Positions 46,077-54,574 of a stretch of 64,000 nucleotides of DNA are shown here, in pieces. Origin of the DNA: Paraflavisolibacter caeni (lineage in GTDB: Bacteria > Bacteroidota > Bacteroidia > Chitinophagales > Chitinophagaceae). The stretch spans positions 1-64,000 of the forward strand of contig NZ_JAOTIF010000001.1 of NCBI RefSeq assembly GCF_025628885.1, in the 5' to 3' direction. Each line of letters starts with the position of its first letter. Within the stretch, counting starts at the first letter, position 1. The position numbers and the translations under genes were made by a program. The notes under the pieces are model-generated. The model saw nothing but the letters and a program-made list of their open reading frames with translations, searched no databases and had not been told where the DNA came from.

Positions 46077-46879
46077 TCAGTGTTATTATTCTAACAAAAA
46101 ACGAGGCAATCAATCTACCTGCTTGCTTACAATCCGTTGCCTGGTCTGATGATGTGCATGTTCTGGATTCAGGCAGCACAGATGAGACTATTGAGATTGC
46201 ATACAATCATGGGGTCTCCGTTTCATCCAATCCTTTTGAAAGTTTTGCAAAGCAGAGAAATTATGCTCTGGATCATCTGCCGGTTCGTTATGAATGGATT
46301 CTTTTTCTGGATGCAGATGAGATTGTGAACGAACAATTTCGGATTGCTCTTTTTGAAGCAGTGAGCAATGCCAGAGAAAACGTAGCGGGATTTTATTGTT
46401 GCTGGAAGATGATGTTGGAAGGAAAGTGGTTGAAACATTGCGATAATTTCCCCAAGTGGCAATTCAGGTTATTACGAAAAGGTAGAGCAAAATTTACCGA
46501 TTTTGGTCATGGGCAAAAGGAGGAATCTGTCATTGGCGTCATTAACTATATTAAAGTGCCTTATTTACATTATTGCTTTTCTAAAGGTTGGTCAAACTGG
46601 ATGGAACGTCATAATATATATTCGTCTCATGAAGCAATGGCCCGGCTTTATAATTGTCCATCTTTCAAAAATATTTTTTCACGCCATGGCAGTGTCCGTA
46701 ATGCTGCATTGAGGTGCTGGGCAAGTAGATTGCCTGGTTGGCCTATTCTGCGTTTTATACAAGCTTATTTTCTTAATCTTGGTTTTCTGGAAGGTGTGCC
46801 GGGATTTATCTACTGTGCCAATGTAAGTTATTATGAGTTCCTGATTCAAATAAAAATGAGAGAACAGCGCAATCGATAA
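46073..46879 (+). CDS. glycosyltransferase family 2
   Basis: A 268-residue GT-A enzyme. It opens MISVIILTKNEAINLPACL, with WSDDVHVLDSGSTDETIEIA and the metal-binding LFLDADEIV. The subtype resembles WaaE/KdtX beta-glucosyltransferases (NYALDHL, WKMMLEGKWLKH). The ATG at 46073 overlaps the WcaF-like stop. Confidence 0.9.
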   Translation: MISVIILTKNEAINLPACLQSVAWSDDVHVLDSGSTDETIEIAYNHGVSVSSNPFESFAKQRNYALDHLPVRYEWILFLDADEIVNEQFRIALFEAVSNARENVAGFYCCWKMMLEGKWLKHCDNFPKWQFRLLRKGRAKFTDFGHGQKEESVIGVINYIKVPYLHYCFSKGWSNWMERHNIYSSHEAMARLYNCPSFKNIFSRHGSVRNAALRCWASRLPGWPILRFIQAYFLNLGFLEGVPGFIYCANVSYYEFLIQIKMREQRNR

Positions 46880-46919
46880 AGCCAACAAATTATCTTTTGA
46901 AGATTCAATAGTATCCTAT

Positions 46920-48149
46920 ATGAAAAAACGATTATTGTTAATTGGTGGAAATTTCACTCCAGAGCAAACCGGTATTGGCAAATACAATGGAGAAATGATC
47001 AATTGGTTTTCTAACCGGGGGTATGATTGTACTGTCATTACAACTTCTCCTTATTATCCTCAATGGAAAGTTCAGCAACCTTATTCAAATAAGTGGTATA
47101 AAAAAGAAGTGATTAAGGGAAATAGCTCTGATATAACTGTTTATCGTTGTCCTCAATATGTACCTGGCCAGCCAAGTGGGCTAAAAAGATTGATCCAGGA
47201 AGTCTCATTTAACCTGTCATCATTGTTAAGTGTACTTAGGATACTTGCCAAAAAGAAGTTTGACTATGTAGTTACAGTGGTACCTCCGTTTTATTTAGGT
47301 CTTCATGCCGTATTGTATCGAAAGTTGAGAGGCGCCAAGTTTCTGTATCATGTGCAGGATCTGCAAATTGATGCAGCTAAAGAGTTAAACATGATTCAAT
47401 CTGAAGGTTTAATCAATACCTTATTCAATGTTGAAAAGTATATACTCAAGAATGCTGATGTGGTCAGCGCTGTTTCAACAGGTATGATCAGGAAAATGAA
47501 GGAAAAAACTATGAAGGACGTAGTTTTTTCACCAAATTGGGTCGATCTGAAAAACTTTTATCCTCTGACTGGAAAAGGAAAATTGAAGCACCAGTTTGGT
47601 TTTGCTGAAGATGATAAAATCATTCTTTATTCAGGAGCCATTGGTGAGAAGCAAGGCCTGGAAATGATTCTTACTTCTGCGTCTAAGTTAAAAGCACATA
47701 AAAATTTAAAGTTTGTTATATGCGGCACAGGACCTTATAAAGATATTTTAGAAGCAACTGCTATACAAGAAAGATTGGATAATATTTGTTTTTTTCCATT
47801 GCAGCATTTAGATGGATTTAATGCTTTCCTCAACATGGCGGATGTGCATTTGGTTATTCAAAAGAAAGGTGCAAGTGATTTAGTTATGCCTTCAAAGCTC
47901 AATAACATTTTAGCCGTTGGTGGATTGGTGTTGGTTACTGCGAACCCAGGTTCTAGCCTTTATCAGGTGGTTGATGAAAATAACATTGGCATATTGGTTG
48001 AACCGGAAAATGAAGTTGAATTTACTAAAGCTCTAATAAGGATCTGTTCTATGGAGCATTCTGAAATTAAACAAAATGCTCGTAAATACGTTGAAGACCA
48101 TCTTTCGATGGATGAAGTTTTGTCGAGGTTTATCAAACATTTTAATTAA
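46920..48149 (+). CDS. WcaI-like glycosyltransferase family 4
   Basis: A 409-residue GT-B enzyme. LLLIGGNFTPEQTGIGKYNGEMI and VITTSPYYPQWKV match the WcaI branch of colanic-acid-type enzymes, and FLYHVQDLQIDAAKEL follows. The EX7E region is less standard (VIQKKGASDLVMPSKLNNILAVGGLVL), as usual for WcaI. In E. coli this enzyme adds fucose; the sugar here is not known. Confidence 0.88.
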   Translation: MKKRLLLIGGNFTPEQTGIGKYNGEMINWFSNRGYDCTVITTSPYYPQWKVQQPYSNKWYKKEVIKGNSSDITVYRCPQYVPGQPSGLKRLIQEVSFNLSSLLSVLRILAKKKFDYVVTVVPPFYLGLHAVLYRKLRGAKFLYHVQDLQIDAAKELNMIQSEGLINTLFNVEKYILKNADVVSAVSTGMIRKMKEKTMKDVVFSPNWVDLKNFYPLTGKGKLKHQFGFAEDDKIILYSGAIGEKQGLEMILTSASKLKAHKNLKFVICGTGPYKDILEATAIQERLDNICFFPLQHLDGFNAFLNMADVHLVIQKKGASDLVMPSKLNNILAVGGLVLVTANPGSSLYQVVDENNIGILVEPENEVEFTKALIRICSMEHSEIKQNARKYVEDHLSMDEVLSRFIKHFN

Positions 48150-48203
48150 TTATTTTAAAGTTCCTGATCATTTCCTTAGCAGGTGAGTCCATTAATTTGA
48201 AAC

Positions 48204-49337
48204 GTGGTAAATAAAAGTAAAAGGTTGGTAAAACTGGAAGCAGTTCGTGGCTTTGCCGCGGTTTATGTTGTACTGCACCATATTTTTTCCAAGGAATTAT
48301 CTATTGGCGGAAATGATATTTCTTTTCTGTTCAGTTTTGGGCAGGAAGCCGTTATTCTTTTTTTTATGCTTTCCGGCTTTGTTATTCAATACGCATACAG
48401 TTACTCAAAAGATAAGTCATTTAGAACTTTTTTCTTAAAACGCTTGCTGCGTATTTACTTTCCCTTGATTATAGTTTTTATTGCACATTATGTATTGTCT
48501 TCTATCTCTCTAAACGGATTTCGACCGATAAACTGGTGGACGTTTTGGGGCAATATATTTATGTTGCAGGACATATCGTTTCTGAAACCTAATGTAATCT
48601 GTGAACCTTTTCTGGGTAATTCTCCTTTGTGGTCTTTATCCTATGAATGGTGGTTTTACATGTTATTCTTTTTCCTAGTCAATAAACTAAAGGAAAGATC
48701 ATCTGCAGTTGTCTATATTATAGGTGCAATTGCTGCTTTAACCTATCTGGTACACCCAAATTTCCTTAATAGAGTGCTCATGTACCTGGTGATATGGTGG
48801 GCAGGGGTTGACATGGCGAAATTGTATCTGAATAAAGTTGAGATTACGGTTAAAAATTTAAAAACACCTTTGGTGATTATGGTATTACATGTTTTTATTC
48901 TAATACTAAATGTAGTACTTCATAAAAATAGCAGTTTCAGTATTGGCGTTAGTCCCTTTTTAGAATTAAGACACTTTTCATTTGCTATAATATCTATTCT
49001 TTTAGCAATTCTTTGGAAGAAAATGAAATGGGTTGGATTTAAACAAACGTTAGGAATATTTGAACCGGTCGCACCCATTTCATTTGGTATTTATATTTCA
49101 CACTGGTTCTTGATCATTCAGGCTGATTACTTGGATACAATAATCAGTAATGAACTTTGCAGATTGTGTGTCTATAGTTTTGTCTGCATCTTGTTTTCTT
49201 ATTTTATCGAGTGCCTTATTTTTAAACGCTTTAGTAATTGTATATTGAATAAAATTAACATCATTAATGTTGAATCAAGTTGTGCTTCGTTTCAGACAAC
49301 AAACTTGCCATTTAATAGTTTGCGGCAAGTTGGATAA
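48204..49337 (+). CDS. acyltransferase family 3 (OafA/YrhL-like)
   Basis: A 377-residue integral membrane acyltransferase with about ten helices. It opens LVKLEAVRGFAAVYVVLHHIF, the conserved N-terminal helix with the catalytic His, and has FFMLSGFVI near residue 53 and RIYFPLI. It would acylate the polysaccharide on the periplasmic side. Start is GTG at 48204. Confidence 0.9.
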   Translation: MVNKSKRLVKLEAVRGFAAVYVVLHHIFSKELSIGGNDISFLFSFGQEAVILFFMLSGFVIQYAYSYSKDKSFRTFFLKRLLRIYFPLIIVFIAHYVLSSISLNGFRPINWWTFWGNIFMLQDISFLKPNVICEPFLGNSPLWSLSYEWWFYMLFFFLVNKLKERSSAVVYIIGAIAALTYLVHPNFLNRVLMYLVIWWAGVDMAKLYLNKVEITVKNLKTPLVIMVLHVFILILNVVLHKNSSFSIGVSPFLELRHFSFAIISILLAILWKKMKWVGFKQTLGIFEPVAPISFGIYISHWFLIIQADYLDTIISNELCRLCVYSFVCILFSYFIECLIFKRFSNCILNKINIINVESSCASFQTTNLPFNSLRQVG

Positions 49338-49439
49338 TAAAAAGCTGTTTAGACAAGATCGTCCTTAAATTATTTTCTGCGATATTATTTCAAAATTATT
49401 GTTGGAGTAAGCGTAATATTTCCATTTTATTGATTGCTT

Positions 49440-50831
49440 ATGAATAAACGATTTCTGCGCCTGAAGCAGTTTTGTGTTTTTGGGTTGGACCTGATTTCAT
49501 TGAACGTACTCATCATGCTGCAGCAATTTGGGATGCTGTGGTTTGAAACGTTTTCTAATAGCCAAGAGTATACCCGTTTGAATCTGTGGCTAAATACTTC
49601 CTGGTTGGTTGTACTGATCGCGGGCAACCTATATAGTGAAAAGTATATTTCTTCATTTGAATTATTTTTCAGGCGCACCATACATACGTATTTCTTTTGG
49701 CTTGTGCTTGTACTTGTTTATTTGTTCTTTGCTCATCAATTTAAACTATCTCTGTCCTTTGTAGCATTTTTGTTGTGCAGTCAGGGAGCTATGCTTCTGG
49801 TCAACCGCTGCATTTACCTAGTTGTACGTTCCTATCTCTGCCACTATCAATATTTTACTCGTAGGGTGTTGATCCTGGGCTATAATGATACCGCTAAAAA
49901 GTTAGTTTCTTATCTGGAAGAAGAAAATGAACGTATTCAAATTCTTGGCTTTTGCGAAGAAGCAGAGCATATACAGGAGTTAACACATTATCCCATTTTG
50001 GGTCCGCTTGAAAAAGCCATGGAGTTATCAGAACAGATGAAGGTAGATGAAATCTTCTCAACCATTGCTCCGGAACATGATTTGGGAATTTACCAACTCA
50101 TGCAACAGGCTAATCAGTGCTGTATTCGATTCAAAGTAATACCCGACCTGAGTCTGTTTATGAATCATTCTTTCCATATCGATTACCTGAATGATATGCC
50201 AGTACTCTGCTTACGCAGAGAACCTTTAGATGAGGCAGGAAACCGGATCTTAAAAAGATTATTTGATATAGTTGTAAGTCTGTTTGTAGTCATATTTATT
50301 CTGCCATGGCTGGTTCCAGTTGTTGGCCTTCTCATCTGGATTGAGTCCCCTGGACCTATATTCTTTAAACAAAAGCGTACAGGCAGAAATAATAAACAAT
50401 TTCAGTGTTTGAAGTTCCGGAGTATGAAGATAAATAATGATGCTGATATGAAACAGGCAACACAAAATGATGAACGACTAACAAAAGTTGGAAGCTTTCT
50501 AAGGAGAACAAGTCTGGATGAATTTCCTCAGTTTCTCAACGTATTAATTGGAAATATGAGCGTAGTCGGTCCCAGACCTCACATGTTGAAACATACTAAT
50601 GATTATTCGAAACTCATCCAAGAATATATGGTCCGACAGTTTGTGAAACCTGGCATGACTGGCTGGGCTCAAGTAAATGGTTACCGGGGAGAAATCAAAA
50701 CATTACAGCATATGAAAAGACGTGTAAATTATGATCTCTGGTATGCTGAAAACTGGAGTATGTGGCTTGATATAAAGATTGTTTTTTTTACCATGGTCGT
50801 TATGATAAAGAGTGATCAAAATGCATGCTGA
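49440..50831 (+). CDS. undecaprenyl-phosphate sugar phosphotransferase (WcaJ-like)
   Basis: A 463-residue initiating enzyme. Four to five N-terminal membrane helices, a CoA-binding-like domain (VLILGYNDTAKKLVSYLEEENERIQILGF), then the bacterial sugar transferase domain: KRLFDIVVSLFVVIF, GPIFFKQKRTGRNNKQFQCLKFRSM, RLTKVGSFLRRTSLDEFPQFLNV and SVVGPRPHM. It transfers the first sugar phosphate to undecaprenyl phosphate. It lies at the end of the EPS set. Confidence 0.93.
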   Translation: MNKRFLRLKQFCVFGLDLISLNVLIMLQQFGMLWFETFSNSQEYTRLNLWLNTSWLVVLIAGNLYSEKYISSFELFFRRTIHTYFFWLVLVLVYLFFAHQFKLSLSFVAFLLCSQGAMLLVNRCIYLVVRSYLCHYQYFTRRVLILGYNDTAKKLVSYLEEENERIQILGFCEEAEHIQELTHYPILGPLEKAMELSEQMKVDEIFSTIAPEHDLGIYQLMQQANQCCIRFKVIPDLSLFMNHSFHIDYLNDMPVLCLRREPLDEAGNRILKRLFDIVVSLFVVIFILPWLVPVVGLLIWIESPGPIFFKQKRTGRNNKQFQCLKFRSMKINNDADMKQATQNDERLTKVGSFLRRTSLDEFPQFLNVLIGNMSVVGPRPHMLKHTNDYSKLIQEYMVRQFVKPGMTGWAQVNGYRGEIKTLQHMKRRVNYDLWYAENWSMWLDIKIVFFTMVVMIKSDQNAC

Positions 50832-50867
50832 GTAGGTACTAATTGTTTATAAAGTATAATCGTTACA

Positions 50868-51842
50868 ATGAAAATGTTGGCTGTTTTAACAGCACTGTTG
50901 TGCACTTTGTGTATTGTCTCACAAGCCCAGGATGCTAAGTATTCGCAATACGAAGGCGCTCCGCTGATGGTGAATCCCGCACTAACTGGAAAGTTTTCAG
51001 GCAAAGCGCGGATAGGTGTACTCGGTAGTTATCAGAGTGTTAAGCCCGCCGTGTTGTTTCATGCAACTGGTTTTGCTGATGTTAAGTTAGAAAACAAAAC
51101 AGGTTTTTGGGGAATAGGCGTAAGCTATTATCAAAACTTTCATCCTGATTTTGCATTAACAGGAAAATTTCTGGCATTCTCACTTGCACAACATTTAGGC
51201 TCTGATCATGATAAGTTTACCTGGGAGCTTAGTAAGCACCAATTCAGTCTGGGTGCTCAGGTTACTTTGGCTCAAGGTGTAGTAGACCGTAGCAGGCCCT
51301 ATTATGAAGAAGGTTTGTCGGGTGGAGGGTTTTACATTAAATATGATAGCGTTTTTAAGGGTAAGACAGACTATGCAGATGTAAACACCGGAGTTTGTTA
51401 CACTTATAATGGAGATGATGTAACCTTAGAAGCAGGTATTGGCATCTATCACATTTTTGGTCCAGGCAATAGTTTTGATCATAAGGGTACTGGGTATTTG
51501 GGTCGCAGAGTAGATTTTACAGGTAATGCTATCATTTACCTTAGTGCCTATACCAAGTTGCATCTTACAAGTATGACGTGGCGAGAAACTTTACATTGGA
51601 GAACATCATCACCAAGGCAGCAGGAAATCAGCGCGTTGTTGGGTGCAATGATAGAATCTTCGGACAAAATCAATACAACATTTTTCTATGGAGTGAGCAC
51701 AAGATCAGTAAATACTATTTTGATCAAAGCAGGTATTGGCTTTAAGAATAAACTGCGCATGATGACTTCATATGAGTGTCCATTAAATCCTTCTTATTAT
51801 AATGTAAGACGGTCTGAATTGTCATTGACCAAAACTTTTTAA
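50868..51842 (+). CDS. PorP/SprF family T9SS outer-membrane protein
   Basis: A 324-residue beta-barrel-like protein. Signal peptide to about residue 20 (CIVSQAQ), then DAKYSQYEGAPLMVNPALTGK, the PorP/SprF opening, and repeated amphipathic strands to the end (SELSLTKTF, aromatic C-terminus). PorP/SprF proteins anchor or help export T9SS cargo. It is followed 86 bp later by a T9SS cargo gene, a usual pairing. It lies just after the EPS genes but with its own 36-bp gap. Confidence 0.87.
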   Translation: MKMLAVLTALLCTLCIVSQAQDAKYSQYEGAPLMVNPALTGKFSGKARIGVLGSYQSVKPAVLFHATGFADVKLENKTGFWGIGVSYYQNFHPDFALTGKFLAFSLAQHLGSDHDKFTWELSKHQFSLGAQVTLAQGVVDRSRPYYEEGLSGGGFYIKYDSVFKGKTDYADVNTGVCYTYNGDDVTLEAGIGIYHIFGPGNSFDHKGTGYLGRRVDFTGNAIIYLSAYTKLHLTSMTWRETLHWRTSSPRQQEISALLGAMIESSDKINTTFFYGVSTRSVNTILIKAGIGFKNKLRMMTSYECPLNPSYYNVRRSELSLTKTF

Positions 51843-51928
51843 ATATAGATGTCATTTTTAGTGTAGTTCTATTCTGCTTTTGGGCCTATTTTATAATAGG
51901 TGTTACTTCATTTATAAAATCCAATTTA

Positions 51929-53911
51929 ATGAAACCAACTTTTCTTATTCCTTCCTTATTTCTGTGTGCGAGTCTACATGCCCAATATCTTAAGCCCGTT
52001 GTCAATGCTAATTTTGGCGCGGATGCAGAATTAATAGCTAATTCATGTAAAAAAGATAGTGTGGTTGCTAGTGATGACTGGTTTTCTGATGGTACCAATA
52101 GTACCATTACTGGAGCAGGCACTTTAATCATCGATACCACTGGCGCTGCTGCGATGGCTGCACGTTATGCAATCGATCCTGATTTTCGTAAGTTGTCTTT
52201 TTACCGTTCCATGCGTTTTCCGGCTTATTCCCTATTGCTTAACCGCCAGCTGATTGATGGAGTATTCCTCCGTGATCATCATGGCTCTGATTCTACAGCC
52301 TTTACAATAGGTGCCAATAAAAATGGTATGAGTCCTGCCGACTGGAGTACGCCAAATGCACAGACGATGTCTGATATAAGTGATATTGAAGATGTGTTCG
52401 TGCACGTCAGAAGATCGGGAAATACTTCCAATCATCACTTGTGGCTGTTTGGTGGTGTCAACATTATAGGTACAACTGGTAACCGTTATTTTGACCTAGA
52501 AATGTACCAAACTGATATTTCTTATGATCATGCTAGCGGAAAATTTATCAATTATGGTCCTGATGAAGGGCATACTTCCTGGACTTTTGATACACAGGGG
52601 AAGGTCAGCAGTTCGGGAGATGTCATTTTTACTTTGGAATATAGCACTGCAGCCCTTACATCTTTGGAAGCCCGGATCTGGGTGAACAAAAATGATCTGA
52701 GTATCACTCCAGCAGCTTTCGATTGGGTAAAGGATAGCCAAGGGAAGATTGTTTATGACAGTGCCTCGACAAGTTCACAATACGTTTATGCTGCTATCAA
52801 ACCTAATACGACAGGCAATTTTTACTCTGGCGTGCAATCAAATGCTGGTACCTGGTCAGGCCCCTTCAAGTTTATTGACGCCAGTAACAATGTACTGGAC
52901 AATTTTACTGGCGTTGAATTTATGGAGTTTTCGGTCAACCTGACCAAGTTAGGATTAGATTCTACTACTTTATGGGGGAACTCTGCATGTAATTTTCCAT
53001 TTAAAAGAGTGTTGGTAAAATCCAGGACTTCCACTTCCTTTAGTTCTGAGTTAAATGATTTTGTAGGACCTTACCCGTTCTTTACGGTTCCAAGGGTTGA
53101 TGCGCAGGCTGAAACATCCATGCTTTGTAACACAAATGGCATCAGTAAGATCAATGTGCTCAATCCTTATGCAACATCCATCTATACGTGGTCCACGCCA
53201 GATGGTAATATTATCAATGAAACACAACCAACTTCTATTTATGTGAATAAGCCAGGCATGTACATCGTAACCCAGCAATTGATGAATGGGTGTGGAGCTT
53301 ATGCGAGGGATACAATCACTGTGTTAAATGATCCAAGCTGTGTTGTCCTCGACGTTAAGGATATCCAACTGAAGGTAAGGCTTATGGAAGGGAAGCCTTT
53401 GCTGGAGTGGACGTCAGCAATAAATGATAAAACCAGGTATTACGAAGTGCAAAGAAGTATTGATGGCAAATCGTACCAAACCATTTATGTTCAGAAAAAT
53501 AGTGAGCCAGGTGCTGTTCAGAAGTCTTATTCCTATTTGGATCATAAGGTGCCAATGGAAACCCTTAAAGTGTCTTATCGCATAAAGGCAATAATGTCCA
53601 ATGAAGAATTTATTAGTTCATCGATTCTGGTTCCACTTGCTTATTCTGTAAAGTTGACTGTATACCCCAACCCTGCATACCAGAATGTGAATGTTTCTAT
53701 TTTTTCAGAGAAACAGCAAAAAGCAGTGGCAACAATCGTGAGTGCTGCAGGCATTACGGTTTACCAGCAAGACCTTTCTTTAAAGCAGGGAGCCAATGTT
53801 TTCACTTTGACTAAAAACAATTCCTGGACGCCCGGGCTTTATATTGTGCGGATCACATCTGCAGAAGGTATCCAGTGGCAAAAACTTGTCATACAAAACG
53901 ACAAGCCATGA
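51929..53911 (+). CDS. T9SS-secreted protein, 660-residue paralogue 1
   Basis: A 660-residue protein with signal peptide (LFLCASLHAQ) and an N-terminal globular part beginning YLKPVVNANFGADAELIANS. The middle has FEMYQTDISY-type beta segments, and an Ig/PKD-like part follows (NPYATSIYTWSTPDGNI, MYIVTQQLMNGCG). It ends in a type A sorting domain (VYPNPAYQNVNVSIF, GLYIVRITS). No known function; it is highly similar over its full length to the protein at 54575-56557. Confidence 0.85.
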   Translation: MKPTFLIPSLFLCASLHAQYLKPVVNANFGADAELIANSCKKDSVVASDDWFSDGTNSTITGAGTLIIDTTGAAAMAARYAIDPDFRKLSFYRSMRFPAYSLLLNRQLIDGVFLRDHHGSDSTAFTIGANKNGMSPADWSTPNAQTMSDISDIEDVFVHVRRSGNTSNHHLWLFGGVNIIGTTGNRYFDLEMYQTDISYDHASGKFINYGPDEGHTSWTFDTQGKVSSSGDVIFTLEYSTAALTSLEARIWVNKNDLSITPAAFDWVKDSQGKIVYDSASTSSQYVYAAIKPNTTGNFYSGVQSNAGTWSGPFKFIDASNNVLDNFTGVEFMEFSVNLTKLGLDSTTLWGNSACNFPFKRVLVKSRTSTSFSSELNDFVGPYPFFTVPRVDAQAETSMLCNTNGISKINVLNPYATSIYTWSTPDGNIINETQPTSIYVNKPGMYIVTQQLMNGCGAYARDTITVLNDPSCVVLDVKDIQLKVRLMEGKPLLEWTSAINDKTRYYEVQRSIDGKSYQTIYVQKNSEPGAVQKSYSYLDHKVPMETLKVSYRIKAIMSNEEFISSSILVPLAYSVKLTVYPNPAYQNVNVSIFSEKQQKAVATIVSAAGITVYQQDLSLKQGANVFTLTKNNSWTPGLYIVRITSAEGIQWQKLVIQNDKP

Positions 53912-54222
53912 AATAATGCATTTGAGCAGTAAACCATTGGTGATTGAATAGAAGGGTGCTAACCAAATTGTCGCAGTAGATGAAAAATGACGAATAGGGG
54001 GTAGAGACGCATTCTATGCGTCTCTACAGCACCTAGTGATATTTTGTGAAATTTAAGCAGGCTTTCTTTTAGTTGTCGTTAATGTTAAAGTAATCCGGCC
54101 ACCATTCTCCATTCCTGCCCCTCGTACATCGTACTTTACCCATCGCAATTTCACTTTCTCTAATAGTTTACCCGTAGCTGTTTTAAGGTAACAAGTGCGT
54201 AATAAACTAGTGTTTCATGTTA
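53912..54222. other. spacer with a palindromic repeat
   Basis: No gene. It contains the palindrome at 54001-54027 and the start of the duplicated leader segment (from about 54200). Confidence 0.65.
54001..54027. repeat. GTAGAGACGC-type palindrome
   Basis: GTAGAGACGCA (54001-54011) and TGCGTCTCTAC (54017-54027) are perfect inverse copies with a 5-nt centre. Palindromes of this GTAGAGACGC...GCGTCTCTAC type recur in many bacterial genomes as dispersed REP-like repeats. Here it is a single copy 90 bp after a stop codon; no T-run follows. Confidence 0.75.
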
Positions 54223-54253
54223 TTGATTTTGGCAAGAAACATAGATAATTTTA
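54223..54253 (+). promoter_or_regulatory. duplicated EPS-type promoter
   Basis: TTG (54223-54225), 20 bp, TAATTTTA (54246-54253), 17 bp before the mini-gene ATG. It matches the promoter segment at 35707-35737 (TAATAAACTAGT and GTTATTG are shared upstream). Confidence 0.6.
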
Positions 54254-54270
54254 TTTAAAATTTAAACCTT

Positions 54271-54363
54271 ATGAAAACATTTAATTTTTACTCAATTGTT
54301 GCATTATTCTTCTCTTGCTTTGTTTTAACTTTTAAACAACTGCAGCATTCGAAAGCTCTGTAA
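54271..54363 (+). CDS. short paralogue of the EPS leader mini-gene
   Basis: A 30-codon frame, MKTFNFYSIVALFFSCFVLT followed by KQLQHSKAL. It aligns with the 46-codon peptide at 35754 (MKTF start, hydrophobic core, FSKAV against HSKAL) and then stops early. Probably a decayed or shortened copy. It precedes the second cargo paralogue by 211 bp. Confidence 0.35.
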   Translation: MKTFNFYSIVALFFSCFVLTFKQLQHSKAL

Positions 54364-54574
54364 CATGCAAAAAAGCTTTGATTATTGACAAATGCATTGT
54401 TAGGTTAGCAGAGACAGTATTGCAATAATCTGGTCAGCTTCTATACTATAACATATAAATTCAAATAAATGATTGTTCTTCCAAGCCTCTATAGCAATGT
54501 GGCATTATGGATTAATGATTACTCATAGCTCGTTTATGTGTTTCACGAACTTATTATCCTTATAAACCAATTAT

